From Desulfobacula sp. (GTDB lineage Bacteria > Desulfobacterota > Desulfobacteria > Desulfobacterales > Desulfobacteraceae): a stretch of 42,236 nucleotides of DNA. The translations under genes and the position numbers were made by a program. Where the stretch lies: the NCBI GenBank assembly GCA_021647625.1, contig JAKIUJ010000011.1, forward strand, positions 1-42,236, written 5' to 3'. Position 1 is the first letter of the stretch; each line of letters begins with the position of its first letter. Of this stretch, positions 33,590 through 41,621 are shown piece by piece. A model generated the notes under the pieces. The model saw nothing but the letters and a program-made list of their open reading frames with translations. It had not been told where the DNA came from and did not search any database.

Positions 33590-34969
33590 CTAATCAATAC
33601 TATAATCTTTCAATTTTCTATGCAGGGTTTTTCTGTTAATCTTTAATCTTCTGGCTGTTTCACTCTTGTTGCCGCCTGTGGCTTCAAGGGTTGCCAAAAT
33701 GGCTTCCTTTTCAATTTCTTCCAGGGGCCTGTTCGCTGTAACAGGCATTGGCTTTTCAACCCAATCATTTTTATCGATATAAGGCTCGGTTATATTTGAC
33801 GGAAGATCTTTTTCAGTAATATGATCATCGGCTAATAACACCACGGCCCGCTCAATAGTATTTTCAAGCTCCCTGACGTTTCCCGGCCATTTATGTTTGA
33901 TAAGTATATCCATAGCCAGAGGAGAAATTCCTTTAACATCTCTTCGGTTTTTTTCAGCATATTTTTTCAAAAAATATTGCGACAGCAGGGGTATATCTTC
34001 CTGGCGGTTACGAAGAGACGGAACATTCAATGCTACAACATTTAAACGATAATACAGATCTTCTCTAAAGTTGCTTTTTCCTACTTCTTTTTCCAGATTT
34101 CTGTTGGTTGCAGCCAGAATACGGACATCTACACTTAAGGTTTCATCGCCGCCAACTCTTTGAAGTTCCCTTTCCTGTATGATGCGCAGTAGTTTAGCCT
34201 GCATTGTCGGTGAGGTTTCCCCAATTTCATCCAGAAAGATGGTTCCCTTGTGAGCCTGCATAAATAAACCTTCCCGACGTTTAATTGCACCGGTGAAAGC
34301 CCCTTTTTCATGTCCAAAAAGTTCAGATTCCAAAAGTGTGTCTGCCAGGGCTGCACAGTTTACAACGATCAGGGGGTGGTCACTTCGATTACTGTTGTGA
34401 TGTATCGATTTGGCAATCAGCTCCTTGCCGGTGCCGCTCTCCCCCGTAATTAAAACAGTGGCTTCCGAAGGTGCGATCATGATCAGCATATCGAATAAGA
34501 CCTTCATGGCACTGCTTTTTCCGATAATATTTTTTAATTCAAATTGAGTACTCAGTTTGTCTTGTAAGTTTTTATTTTCTGTTCTAAGGCTATTGTGTTC
34601 CAGCGCTCTTTCAAGCGTTATTTTAACCACTTCAAAATCAAGCGGTTTGGTCAGGTAATCGTAAGCTCCGGCTTTTAAGGCCTTAACTGCCGTATCCACC
34701 GATGAGTATGCTGTCATGATAATTATCGGAATAGCAGGGTTATAGAGCTTAATTTGCGTTAAAGCCTCTATCCCACTCATTTGTGCCATTCGAATATCCA
34801 TTAAAATCAAATCGTAGGGTCTTTCTTTAACAAGCAGGACCGCCTTTGCTCCATCGTCTGTGTCGGTAACCTTGTGGCCCCAACTGGCAATTATCGTTTT
34901 CAGCGTTTTTAAATGGCTTAAATCGTCATCAACAACGAGTATGTGAAAAAAATTTTTATGGATAATCAT
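33590..34969 (-). CDS. Sigma-54-dependent response regulator (AtoC/ZraR-type)
   Basis: 459 aa: receiver (about 8-120; DDD 14-16, phospho-acceptor Asp58, Lys108), AAA+ domain with Walker A GESGTGKE (176-183) and GAFTGA (223-228), and a C-terminal Fis-type helix-turn-helix (ATGGNKSETARRLKINRKTL). It activates transcription at -24/-12 promoters when phosphorylated. The start overlaps the stop of the upstream kinase gene (ATGA), so the two are a coupled pair. Two sigma-54 promoters with shared upstream sites lie just beyond the kinase gene, and these are its most likely targets. Confidence 0.95.
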   Translation of the reverse strand: MIIHKNFFHILVVDDDLSHLKTLKTIIASWGHKVTDTDDGAKAVLLVKERPYDLILMDIRMAQMSGIEALTQIKLYNPAIPIIIMTAYSSVDTAVKALKAGAYDYLTKPLDFEVVKITLERALEHNSLRTENKNLQDKLSTQFELKNIIGKSSAMKVLFDMLIMIAPSEATVLITGESGTGKELIAKSIHHNSNRSDHPLIVVNCAALADTLLESELFGHEKGAFTGAIKRREGLFMQAHKGTIFLDEIGETSPTMQAKLLRIIQERELQRVGGDETLSVDVRILAATNRNLEKEVGKSNFREDLYYRLNVVALNVPSLRNRQEDIPLLSQYFLKKYAEKNRRDVKGISPLAMDILIKHKWPGNVRELENTIERAVVLLADDHITEKDLPSNITEPYIDKNDWVEKPMPVTANRPLEEIEKEAILATLEATGGNKSETARRLKINRKTLHRKLKDYSID

Positions 34970-36741
34970 ATAAGCCTCTCATGATTTTTTTCTCCAGAAA
35001 TGTTTATAAAAAAAGATGTCCCTTTTCCAGGTATGCTCCGAACCTTTATAGTCCCTCCATGGGCTTGGATTATTTTATTAACAATTGCCAGGCCCAAACC
35101 AGTGCCTTTTGCTTTGGTAGTATAATAGGGATCAAATATTTTGCCCAGATCTTTATCTGTAATCCCGGAACCGCTGTCTTTGATTTCAATTGAAATCAAA
35201 TCATCTTTACCTGAAAAATTTTTAATGCTCAGCCGGCCACCTTTTTTCATGGCCTGCAGAGCGTTCAAATATAAATTCAAAAGGCATTGGGTAAAGCGAT
35301 CCGAGTCTATTTTTGCTAAAAGCCTGTCCCGGGACAAATCTGCCTTAATTGCAATATGCTTGGATTCAGCCTCTTTTTCTATTAACAGGATCGAGTGTTC
35401 GATCAATGAATTAACATCGGCTGTATTAAGTTTCAAATCAGTCGGGCGTGAAAACTCCAGTAACTCAGTTATGACACGGTTCAGGCGATCTACTTCCAAA
35501 ATCATGACATCTGCCATCTCTATATCAGTCTTATCCGTATTAAATTTGTTTTTGAAATAAGATGCTATGCCCCTGATAGAACTCAAGGGGTTTCGGATTT
35601 CATGTGCAACCCCTGCTGCCAGCTCACCAACGGCAGCCAGTTTTTCTTTGCTACGGATTTCATCCTGCAGATATCTGACTTCCCCAAGGTCTCGAATGAT
35701 TAAAACCTGTCCGACAAACTGCCCTTGCTCATTAATGATTTTTGAAGCGCTCATGCTGATCGGGACAACGTGGTCCAAAGCAAATTCACACTCCATTTCC
35801 TTCTCGTATATAAATTCTCCGCGATCCAGAGATTCTTTTAGTTTATGAAAAAGGCCCGGCAGGATATTTTCCGGATTTTCCCCCTGTGTCCCTGATAAAT
35901 CAAGCCCGGTGATGTTTTCAAACGTGCTGTTGTAAAAGGCTATTTTCCCCTCTTTGTCTGTTGCTATCAACCCTATCGGAAGACTTGTTACAATCTGATC
36001 AGCAATCGCACTGGTATCCTGAAGTGTCTTTTGGGTTGAACGGTAGCTTTGCATCCAGAACAAGGAGATAAATCCTCCCAATCCTAGAAGAATAAGGACT
36101 CCTGATATAATCACCGTGTTGCGAATGTCCTGTCTGCGCGCATCCTCAAAAGGTCGGGGATCTAAACCAATCAGTATGATCTGTTCATTAACAGTTTTTC
36201 CCCAGGGAGAACACCAGTCGTTGCTTGTGCCCATCATTTGGCCCATGCGATTGGTCCCCAGGTTTTTCCGATTAGATATTGGTTTGAAATACCTGTAAAC
36301 TTCAAATGATCGTTGCAGGCTTTGTGTCTTAATCATTTTCCAGCTAATTTTGTCGGAAGAATCAAGCAGCTTTAAGTAAGGCCTGTCAGCCAGGCGGGAG
36401 CCGATTATGTTTTTTTTGCTGCTGGACATAATAACGCCATCCTGACTTACGATGGTAATATAAAAGACATCCTTTAACAGGGCTGTTTCTTCAATTAATG
36501 TTTGAACTTGCCGCTCTCCCCACATCATCCCCATCATTCCCGTTCGGGCTCCAGCCTCCACAGCTTTTATCAATGCAGCCCCTTTTTCAGTTAAAATTTT
36601 TGACATATATTGCTTTTCCCGGTTGTAATTTTGTACTGCTAATACAACAACCGTAATCAACAAAATCACAACCGAACCAACAATTATCCATGGAGAAGAT
36701 TGAATATTCTCTCTTTTGTTCTGATTATTTTTTAGTACCAT
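34966..36741 (-). CDS. ZraS-like membrane sensor histidine kinase
   Basis: 591 aa. The first membrane helix is about 17-38, a periplasmic sensor region about 39-208, and the second helix about 209-229. A PAS domain follows (GLIATDKEGKIAFYN), then HisKA with phospho-acceptor His380 (AAGVAHEIRNPLSSI) and HATPase (N box LNLYLNALQAM, DSGSGI, GTGLGLAI). The periplasmic part includes ARTGMMGMMWGERQV, as in ZraS/AtoS-like sensors, and a Met/Trp/Cys patch RMGQMMGTSNDWCSPW that could contact metal or the Met-rich ZraP-like protein; this is inference. It is divergently transcribed from that gene, with the shared sites between them. Confidence 0.93.
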   Translation of the reverse strand: MVLKNNQNKRENIQSSPWIIVGSVVILLITVVVLAVQNYNREKQYMSKILTEKGAALIKAVEAGARTGMMGMMWGERQVQTLIEETALLKDVFYITIVSQDGVIMSSSKKNIIGSRLADRPYLKLLDSSDKISWKMIKTQSLQRSFEVYRYFKPISNRKNLGTNRMGQMMGTSNDWCSPWGKTVNEQIILIGLDPRPFEDARRQDIRNTVIISGVLILLGLGGFISLFWMQSYRSTQKTLQDTSAIADQIVTSLPIGLIATDKEGKIAFYNSTFENITGLDLSGTQGENPENILPGLFHKLKESLDRGEFIYEKEMECEFALDHVVPISMSASKIINEQGQFVGQVLIIRDLGEVRYLQDEIRSKEKLAAVGELAAGVAHEIRNPLSSIRGIASYFKNKFNTDKTDIEMADVMILEVDRLNRVITELLEFSRPTDLKLNTADVNSLIEHSILLIEKEAESKHIAIKADLSRDRLLAKIDSDRFTQCLLNLYLNALQAMKKGGRLSIKNFSGKDDLISIEIKDSGSGITDKDLGKIFDPYYTTKAKGTGLGLAIVNKIIQAHGGTIKVRSIPGKGTSFFINISGEKNHERLI

Positions 36742-36856
36742 GACAAACCATTAATTAAAATTTTAAGATATCCTCATAGTTTAACCTTCAAGCTTTTTTA
36801 ATATATATCCAACTGGGTCATTTGTAAACAATCAATCGGTTTTAATATTAAAACAT

Positions 36857-36871
36857 GGGACAAAAAACCCC
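36857..36871. promoter_or_regulatory. Putative activator binding site upstream of the ZraP-like gene
   Basis: GGGACAAAAAACCCC (36857-36871), a near-palindromic GGG/CCC pair, lies 106 bases before the -24 GG of the sigma-54 promoter. An almost identical site sits 104 bases before the second sigma-54 promoter (37743-37757). The distance suits an enhancer-binding protein. Confidence 0.55.
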
Positions 36872-36961
36872 ACCACATAAATCTATACAAATGTTATTAT
36901 TAAAATTTATTCATCAATTTTTTCTTTAAAAAACAATTAGTTGTGGCATTTATTTGGATAT

Positions 36962-36978
36962 TGGCACACCCCTTGCTT
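36962..36978 (+). promoter_or_regulatory. Sigma-54 (-24/-12) promoter of the ZraP-like gene
   Basis: TGGCACACCCCTTGCTT matches TGGCACG-N4-TTGCW, with GG (36963-36964) and GC (36975-36976) exactly 10 bases apart. The ATG follows about 70 bases downstream. Confidence 0.85.
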
Positions 36979-37044
36979 TATAACCTTTGCAAGAACGCAG
37001 CATGGTTGCTGGCAATATTAAAATTTAGCAAGGAGATTAATAAA

Positions 37045-37455
37045 ATGAAAAAAATTTGGCTTACAATGATTGCAATCGTTTTTTTTGGCTTTGTCGCTTC
37101 ATCAGCATTGGCATTTTTTGGTGGCCCCATGGGTGGACAGATGAATGGTTATTATGGCAATGGAGATTACCAGGGATTTATGACCAATACATCCCAGCTC
37201 AGGCAAGATCTTGCCGCCAAGCACGGTGAGTATAATGCTTTAATGGCTTCAACCAATCCCGACTCCAAGAGAGCCGCAGAACTGAGCCGTGACATCGCCA
37301 CCCTGAACGACCAGTTAAGGACACAGGCAGGGGTTTATAATATGCAGGCGCCCACTAACGGTTATGGATACGGGCGTATGGGCGGATACGGAATGGGAAT
37401 GAGGGGCAACATGGGCGGATACGGTATGGGAATGATGGGTAACGGTTGCTGGTAA
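37045..37455 (+). CDS. ZraP/Spy-like periplasmic protein with Met-Gly-Tyr-rich tail
   Basis: 136 aa from the ATG at 37045, fixed by AAGGAGA upstream; the open frame continues to 36943 but crosses the sigma-54 promoter. Signal peptide of about 22 residues (IAIVFFGFVASSALA-FFGG). The middle is helical (LRQDLAAKHGEYNALMA, then SKRAAELSRDIATLNDQLR), as in Spy/CpxP/ZraP periplasmic chaperones. The tail is two 11-residue repeats MGGYGMGMRGN and MGGYGMGMMGN ending GCW. E. coli ZraP is a zinc-binding chaperone controlled by ZraSR. Similar genetic context supports an envelope-stress or metal role here, but the family His zinc motif is not evident. Confidence 0.8.
   Translation: MKKIWLTMIAIVFFGFVASSALAFFGGPMGGQMNGYYGNGDYQGFMTNTSQLRQDLAAKHGEYNALMASTNPDSKRAAELSRDIATLNDQLRTQAGVYNMQAPTNGYGYGRMGGYGMGMRGNMGGYGMGMMGNGCW
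37378..37443. repeat. 33-bp tandem duplication in the ZraP-like tail
   Basis: Two adjacent 33-base units, 37378-37410 and 37411-37443, differ at only a few positions (for example GGAATG/GGTATG and GAGGGG/GATGGG). They encode the repeated Met/Gly/Tyr tail. Confidence 0.85.
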
Positions 37456-37499
37456 TTATCAATGACAACATAAGTCTGGAGACCTGTTGTCAGGCAGGA

Positions 37500-37539
37500 T
37501 GACAGTGGAAGGATTCCCCCACCTCCCCTTCCACTGTCA
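37500..37539. terminator. 13-bp perfect hairpin after the ZraP-like gene
   Basis: TGACAGTGGAAGG (37500-37512) pairs with CCTTCCACTGTCA (37527-37539) over a C-rich 14-base loop, 45 bases after the stop. No T run follows (AATAAAAAATC). Confidence 0.65.
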
Positions 37540-37742
37540 AATAAAAAATCTAACCTCTGCAATTCAAATACTTCAAAACATTTACAGATACAAAAAGGAA
37601 AGAATGATGTTAAAAAAGATACTACGTCTTACAATTAATTGATCATAAAAAAAAATTGAATTAGCGGGGCAGATCTCTGAAATAATACTCTATTTAATCG
37701 AGGCATTTTTAAACAGTCAACCGCTTTCGATATCAAGATTCC

Positions 37743-37757
37743 GGGACAAAATGCCCC
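37743..37757. promoter_or_regulatory. Putative activator binding site upstream of the SHOCT gene
   Basis: GGGACAAAATGCCCC differs at two positions from the site at 36857-36871 and sits at nearly the same distance from its sigma-54 promoter. The neighbouring bases (CA(A/G)TCAA(T/C)CG, then a CCCCA(C)CAC-type flank) also correspond. Confidence 0.55.
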
Positions 37758-37845
37758 CACACTTCAATTTCTGTAAATGTTTATATTTACCCGACTTATC
37801 GATTTATTCTAAAAAAACAATATATTACAATATTATTTTAAACCT

Positions 37846-37862
37846 TGGCACACCCTTTGCTT
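37846..37862 (+). promoter_or_regulatory. Sigma-54 (-24/-12) promoter of the SHOCT gene
   Basis: TGGCACACCCTTTGCTT, with GG (37847-37848) and GC (37859-37860) 10 bases apart. Nearly identical to the promoter at 36962. The ATG is about 93 bases downstream. Confidence 0.85.
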
Positions 37863-37952
37863 TGTAACTTTAGCAAGATGGCAGCACGGTTGTTGGTAAC
37901 AATTAAATTTAACAAGCCGTCTTTCATAATAATTTTATAAGGAGTAACTGTT

Positions 37953-38219
37953 ATGTGGAACTGTGATTTTTTACCATTTTCAGGTGGTTGGGGAGGCGCT
38001 TTCTTTCCCGGCGGAATGTTTTCATTACTGATATGGGGATTTGTGATTTTGCTCTTCATCTATTTTGGGATTAAGATGTTCAGAAACCTTGGATCTAATT
38101 CAACCGTGTCTTTACAGGACAAAAAAGACTCAATGAGTGTTTTAAAGACTCGTTTTGCAAAGGGTGAGGTTTCACAGGAAGAATTTATCAAAATGAAACA
38201 AACTCTGTCACAATCATAG
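37953..38219 (+). CDS. Small SHOCT-domain membrane protein
   Basis: 88 aa with an aromatic/Gly-rich N terminus (WNCDFLPFSGGWGGAFFPG), one membrane helix (about 22-43, MFSLLIWGFVILLFIYFGI) and a C-terminal SHOCT motif (SVLKTRFAKGEVSQEEFIKMK), the short domain found at the ends of many membrane and stress proteins and thought to mediate oligomerisation. AAGGAG precedes the ATG. It shares its sigma-54 promoter type with the ZraP-like gene, so it likely belongs to the same stress regulon. Confidence 0.85.
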   Translation: MWNCDFLPFSGGWGGAFFPGGMFSLLIWGFVILLFIYFGIKMFRNLGSNSTVSLQDKKDSMSVLKTRFAKGEVSQEEFIKMKQTLSQS

Positions 38220-38381
38220 GGTTTATTCCCAACACCGCAATCTGGAAAATTGGGGTTTTGTAACAGAATGACGAGTGACGGCATCAGGGTGTACATTTAT
38301 ACCGCAACTTAAATTGCAAAGGATCCTGTAAAAGCACTTGGACAAGTACAGCTCGATAACTGAAGAATTCTCAATAGGATT

Positions 38382-38408
38382 TGCTAATTCCTTAAATTAG
38401 CATAAAAT
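38382..38408 (+). promoter_or_regulatory. 8-bp inverted repeat overlapping a promoter-like pair
   Basis: TGCTAATT (38382-38389) pairs with AATTAGCA (38395-38402). TTGCTA (38381-38386) and TAAAAT (38403-38408) are 16 bases apart, so the palindrome could be an operator over a weak promoter for the 38631 gene. The rest of the 38220-38630 gap shows no convincing gene, only very short ORFs near 38473-38524. Confidence 0.35.
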
Positions 38409-38630
38409 ATCAATTTCTGCTATACATGTCTATTACAAGGGAAATCAAAAATAATTTCGTTTGAAAAGAGTGATGGAGAGCCATGGACTGGGAAATGAAC
38501 TTCGGGCAGGAAGCTGAAAATTAACCTGCTCGTATTTATCGACAGCAGGCTGAACGAATTTACAATAGTATTAATAACCGGAACAAAAAAACTCAACTAT
38601 CCAAGGCAACATATCAAAAGGAAAAAGACA

Positions 38631-38954
38631 ATGAGACCTAAACAAAAAATACTTGAATTCATTCAAAAGGCATACGAAGATAATAAATTGGACACGCAAA
38701 CATCTGAAACTGGTGCTATGACAGATGGAGATAAAATTGCCATTAAGGAACTTTTTGACGGTATGAGCGATGGCACGGCCCGGATTATCATTAAAGAAGA
38801 GATGGACAGTCAAATGCTCGAAGATTACAAAATTGCCCCTCTTGAAAATAAAGGACGCTATTACGTCGCCAAAATTGTCCAAACCGGTGGCAGCCTTATT
38901 CGGGTATTATTGGTGGATAAACAGACCGGTAAAGTTCAATTTGCAGGCAGATAG
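38631..38954 (+). CDS. Unrecognised 107-aa protein
   Basis: I do not recognise a family. The N-terminal half is helical and charged (KQKILEFIQKAYEDNKLD, MTDGDKIAIKELFDGM). The C-terminal half looks like a beta hairpin or sheet (GRYYVAKIVQTGGSLIRVLLVDKQTGKVQFAG), a pattern reminiscent of PepSY-like small domains but not enough to name it. No signal peptide, no Cys. AAAGGAAAA precedes the ATG. A strong hairpin at 38980-39020 follows, so it may be a separate unit from the next gene. Confidence 0.7.
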   Translation: MRPKQKILEFIQKAYEDNKLDTQTSETGAMTDGDKIAIKELFDGMSDGTARIIIKEEMDSQMLEDYKIAPLENKGRYYVAKIVQTGGSLIRVLLVDKQTGKVQFAGR

Positions 38955-38979
38955 GTTTGCCGACAACCCTGATCAGTTA

Positions 38980-39020
38980 AGGGCTCACTCAAAAATAACT
39001 TTACATTTTGACTGAGCCCT
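38980..39020. terminator. Hairpin after the 107-aa gene
   Basis: AGGGCTCACTCAAAA pairs with the complementary TTTTGACTGAGCCCT with one C-C mismatch, spanning 38980-39020 with a loop of about 11 bases. The right arm ends 23 bases before the next ATG. No T run. Confidence 0.6.
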
Positions 39021-39043
39021 AAGACATATATGGAGTGTGATTC

Positions 39044-39925
39044 ATGAAACGCAATATATTAATATTTCTATTTATTTTACTGCTTATCCCTGCCGAAAAA
39101 GGAGAAGCCAAAAACGAAATTTCGGCCATGGAGTCGCTGACCATCGAGCTTTGGCCCGATTATGATCGGCCATCGGTTTTGGTTTTGTTGACGGGTCAGT
39201 TACCGGCTGATACTCAGTTTCCGGCTACTGTAATTATTCCCCTGCCTGAAAATGCTCAACTCAATGCGATTGCCAGAATAGACGACCGTGACGGCATTAT
39301 GAAAGATGATATTCCTTCAGCCCCCGGTCCATCCAACATGCTGATGTTTATCACCACGGATTTACAGTTTAGAGTTGAATATTACATGCCTTATATTGTG
39401 AATGGCAGCCAGCGTTTGTTTGATTACACCTGGCTGTCTGATATAGCTGTTAATAACCTTCAATTAAAGATACAACAGCCCAAAGCAGCCAAATCTTTTA
39501 ATATAAAACCTGCGGCAATGGACATTATGACAGGAGGAGGCGGACTCACTTATCACACATTCCCTCCGAAAACTGTTTTACCAGGGCAGTCATTTTCAGT
39601 CCATCTTGAATACGAAATGACAACCATCCAGCTTTCGGCAAACATATTGCCTCTCCAGAGTTCTGATGCTCAAATGCTTGTGAGTTCGCCCCAGCCTGCT
39701 ACCGGAACACCCACCAACTGGACGACCTTAATCATTATTGTGGGTGGGTTTCTTGTTCTCATAGGGCTTGTCTGGCTAATTATGTCACGCCGCAGCCAGG
39801 TGGATACCCACGAGCGACATTCACAAAAAACAAAAAAACAGCTACTGGCAAAATTTTGTCATGACCTTGGCGAGCCTGTAGATGAGACGGATAAATGGTG
39901 TGGTCAATGCGGGCAAAATTTATAA
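39044..39925 (+). CDS. Single-pass envelope protein with C-terminal zinc-ribbon-like end
   Basis: 293 aa. A signal peptide (about 1-22, IFLFILLLIPAEKGEA) leads to a ~210-residue extracytoplasmic beta-rich domain (LTIELWPDYDRPSVLVLLTG, FPATVIIPLP). One membrane helix (about 236-257, TLIIIVGGFLVLIGLVWLIM) follows, then a basic linker and a cytoplasmic C terminus ending FCHDLGEPVDETDKWCGQCG. The last part is a double-zinc-ribbon half, but the second Cys of the first knuckle is Leu275 (C272-x2-L), leaving three Cys and His273. Function unknown. ATGGAG precedes the ATG. It overlaps a small membrane ORF downstream. Confidence 0.75.
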   Translation: MKRNILIFLFILLLIPAEKGEAKNEISAMESLTIELWPDYDRPSVLVLLTGQLPADTQFPATVIIPLPENAQLNAIARIDDRDGIMKDDIPSAPGPSNMLMFITTDLQFRVEYYMPYIVNGSQRLFDYTWLSDIAVNNLQLKIQQPKAAKSFNIKPAAMDIMTGGGGLTYHTFPPKTVLPGQSFSVHLEYEMTTIQLSANILPLQSSDAQMLVSSPQPATGTPTNWTTLIIIVGGFLVLIGLVWLIMSRRSQVDTHERHSQKTKKQLLAKFCHDLGEPVDETDKWCGQCGQNL

Positions 39926-40065
39926 CCAACTATATATTTAACCTTTTCACAGTGGCCTTTGCAATTTTTTTTTTATGGATGATCATAGGAAAGCATTACA
40001 ATCTTATTGACAGATACCCTGTTTATACGATAGGTAAATCGATTAATAATTTAAACAGGATATGA
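39907..40065 (+). CDS. Possible 52-aa single-pass membrane protein
   Basis: An ATG at 39907 opens a 52-codon frame that overlaps the previous gene by 19 bp and ends 7 bp before the next likely start. It encodes one hydrophobic helix (about 9-27, YIFNLFTVAFAIFFLWMII) followed by a polar, Tyr-rich tail. The tight packing between two genes supports it. The weak ribosome site (GGTGTGG) argues against it. No family recognised. Confidence 0.5.
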   Translation: MRAKFITNYIFNLFTVAFAIFFLWMIIGKHYNLIDRYPVYTIGKSINNLNRI

Positions 40066-40072
40066 GTTGAAA

Positions 40073-40477
40073 ATGATTAAAAAATTGAACGCCATACTTC
40101 AATCCATCCTTTTTTCATGGATTGTTTTTTTGGGTGTGATTTATGCTCAATCCGATTACCACAGCTTTGATAAATACTCATTAGGTTCAAACAAAATTGA
40201 ACGGTCTTTAAATTATTCGCCTGTATCACTAAATGCAGGATTTTATTCGGTTTTGCATCATGTTAGTGAGACCTGCTGTCGGAATAAACCTTGTGAGTAT
40301 CAGCAAAAAACCCTTTACAGCAATCAACTCCCGGAATCCAAAACTCAGTTTAATAATTTTCCAAATGAAATTTCAACCGCATATAATGAGAGTAAAAGTG
40401 TAAATTCGGGCCCTAATTACTTTAGCAATTTACCATCAGCACCTATCTATATCATGACACAATCTTTTCTTTGTTAA
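40073..40477 (+). CDS. Unrecognised 134-aa secreted protein
   Basis: The N terminus has a signal peptide (LNAILQSILFSWIVFLGVIYA, cut near YAQS). The rest is polar and rich in Ser, Asn and Tyr, with a Cys cluster ETCCRNKPCEY in the middle and a C-terminal Cys. No family recognised. The ATG at 40073 is taken; a TTG two codons upstream is an alternative. A 196-bp gap without a recognised feature separates it from the ABC ATPase. Composition is more A/T-rich and low-complexity than its neighbours, so coding status is less certain. Confidence 0.55.
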   Translation: MIKKLNAILQSILFSWIVFLGVIYAQSDYHSFDKYSLGSNKIERSLNYSPVSLNAGFYSVLHHVSETCCRNKPCEYQQKTLYSNQLPESKTQFNNFPNEISTAYNESKSVNSGPNYFSNLPSAPIYIMTQSFLC

Positions 40478-40673
40478 CCCCTTTATTATTTCAAAGTTCT
40501 TCAAGTATAACAAAACCCATCTTTTTAAATTTGAATTCATTGATTCAGGATTTGGTTTTAAAAATTCAACCAACAGCCTTTTACCACTGCAACGCAGCAT
40601 TGAGGTGGATGGTAACGAGTTTTATAACATAAAAATTATCCATATCTTTTTTAAATGAATAGGGAGAAATTGA

Positions 40674-41618
40674 GTGATACAAATTGAAAATCTAACTAAA
40701 TACTATAAAGATTTTTGTGCGGTAGATAAGATTAACCTAAACATTTCAAAAGGTGAAATATTAGGACTGTTAGGCCCTAACGGTGCCGGCAAAACAACTA
40801 TTTTAAGAATGCTGACCGGATATTTCAAACCCGACTCAGGTACCATTAAAGTGAAAAATTTTCAAATGCCTGACGATACGCTTAAAATTAAATCATTGAT
40901 CGGCTATCTTCCTGAATCAGCCCCTCTTTACCACAATATGCTGGTGTATGATTATCTGGACTATGTGGCCAAGCTCCGTGGAATGAATGACAAGCAAAAA
41001 CGATATGACCGATTTCTCCAACTATCTGAACTTTGCGGGTTGTCTTCTATTATGGCAAGGCCCATCGGCAATTTATCCAAAGGATTAAAGCAGAGGGTTG
41101 GTATAGCCCATGCCATGCTGACAGACCCCGAAATTCTGGTTCTGGATGAGCCGACTTCAGGTCTTGATCCGAACCAGATAGCGGAAATTCGAAATATTAT
41201 CCGAACGATTGGTAAAGAAAAAACCATTATTTTTTCAACACATATTTTAAGCGAAGCAGAAGCAACCTGCGACAGAATTGCAATCATTAACAAAGGAAGA
41301 GTGGTTGCTGATGATACAACTTCTAATCTTAAGCAAAGCGTTAAGCAGGATTCTTATATTAAACTCTCGTTGCGGGGTACGTCCGGGGAAGATGCTTATA
41401 TTTTATTAGACAAGATATCTCCCGATATTACTGTTCAACAGACAGAACCGTCTGAAAAAGACGCGATCTCATTTGAAATCAAAAGCAAGGAAAATCAAGA
41501 TATCAGATCCTTGATCTACATGAAAATCAAAAAGACCGACTGGATTATTTGTGAGTTCAAAAAACAATCCCAGGATCTTGAGAAGATATTCCAGACATTG
41601 ACAAGGGAGCAAAATTAA
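40674..41618 (+). CDS. ABC transporter ATP-binding protein (GldA/CcmA-like)
   Basis: 314 aa. Walker A GPNGAGKTT, Q-loop GYLPESAPLY, signature LSKGLKQRVGIAHAM, Walker B ILVLDEPTSGLDPNQ and switch His in FSTHILSEAE are intact, followed by a ~90-residue C-terminal domain as in ABC-2 exporters. The LPESAPLY Q-loop and the adjacent permease resemble GldA/GldF, which in other phyla serve gliding or export; many non-gliding bacteria have the pair with unknown substrate. The GTG at 40674 is preceded by AGGGAG. The permease starts 3 bp after the stop. Confidence 0.93.
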   Translation: MIQIENLTKYYKDFCAVDKINLNISKGEILGLLGPNGAGKTTILRMLTGYFKPDSGTIKVKNFQMPDDTLKIKSLIGYLPESAPLYHNMLVYDYLDYVAKLRGMNDKQKRYDRFLQLSELCGLSSIMARPIGNLSKGLKQRVGIAHAMLTDPEILVLDEPTSGLDPNQIAEIRNIIRTIGKEKTIIFSTHILSEAEATCDRIAIINKGRVVADDTTSNLKQSVKQDSYIKLSLRGTSGEDAYILLDKISPDITVQQTEPSEKDAISFEIKSKENQDIRSLIYMKIKKTDWIICEFKKQSQDLEKIFQTLTREQN

Positions 41619-41621
41619 ACC

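Noticed and set aside
37603-37642. Short ORF of 12 codons with a good GGAAAG site (MMLKKILRLTIN)
   Set aside because: Too short to support as a gene. It might be a leader peptide or the stump of a lost gene between the ZraP-like hairpin and the second sigma-54 region, but nothing beyond the ribosome site supports it.
38336-38347. Palindrome ACTTGGACAAGT after the SHOCT gene as an operator
   Set aside because: Single 12-bp palindrome, not repeated near any promoter in the window; chance cannot be excluded.
38473-38524. Two overlapping tiny ORFs (13-14 codons) in the 38220-38630 gap
   Set aside because: No strong ribosome site, no similarity I recognise and very short.
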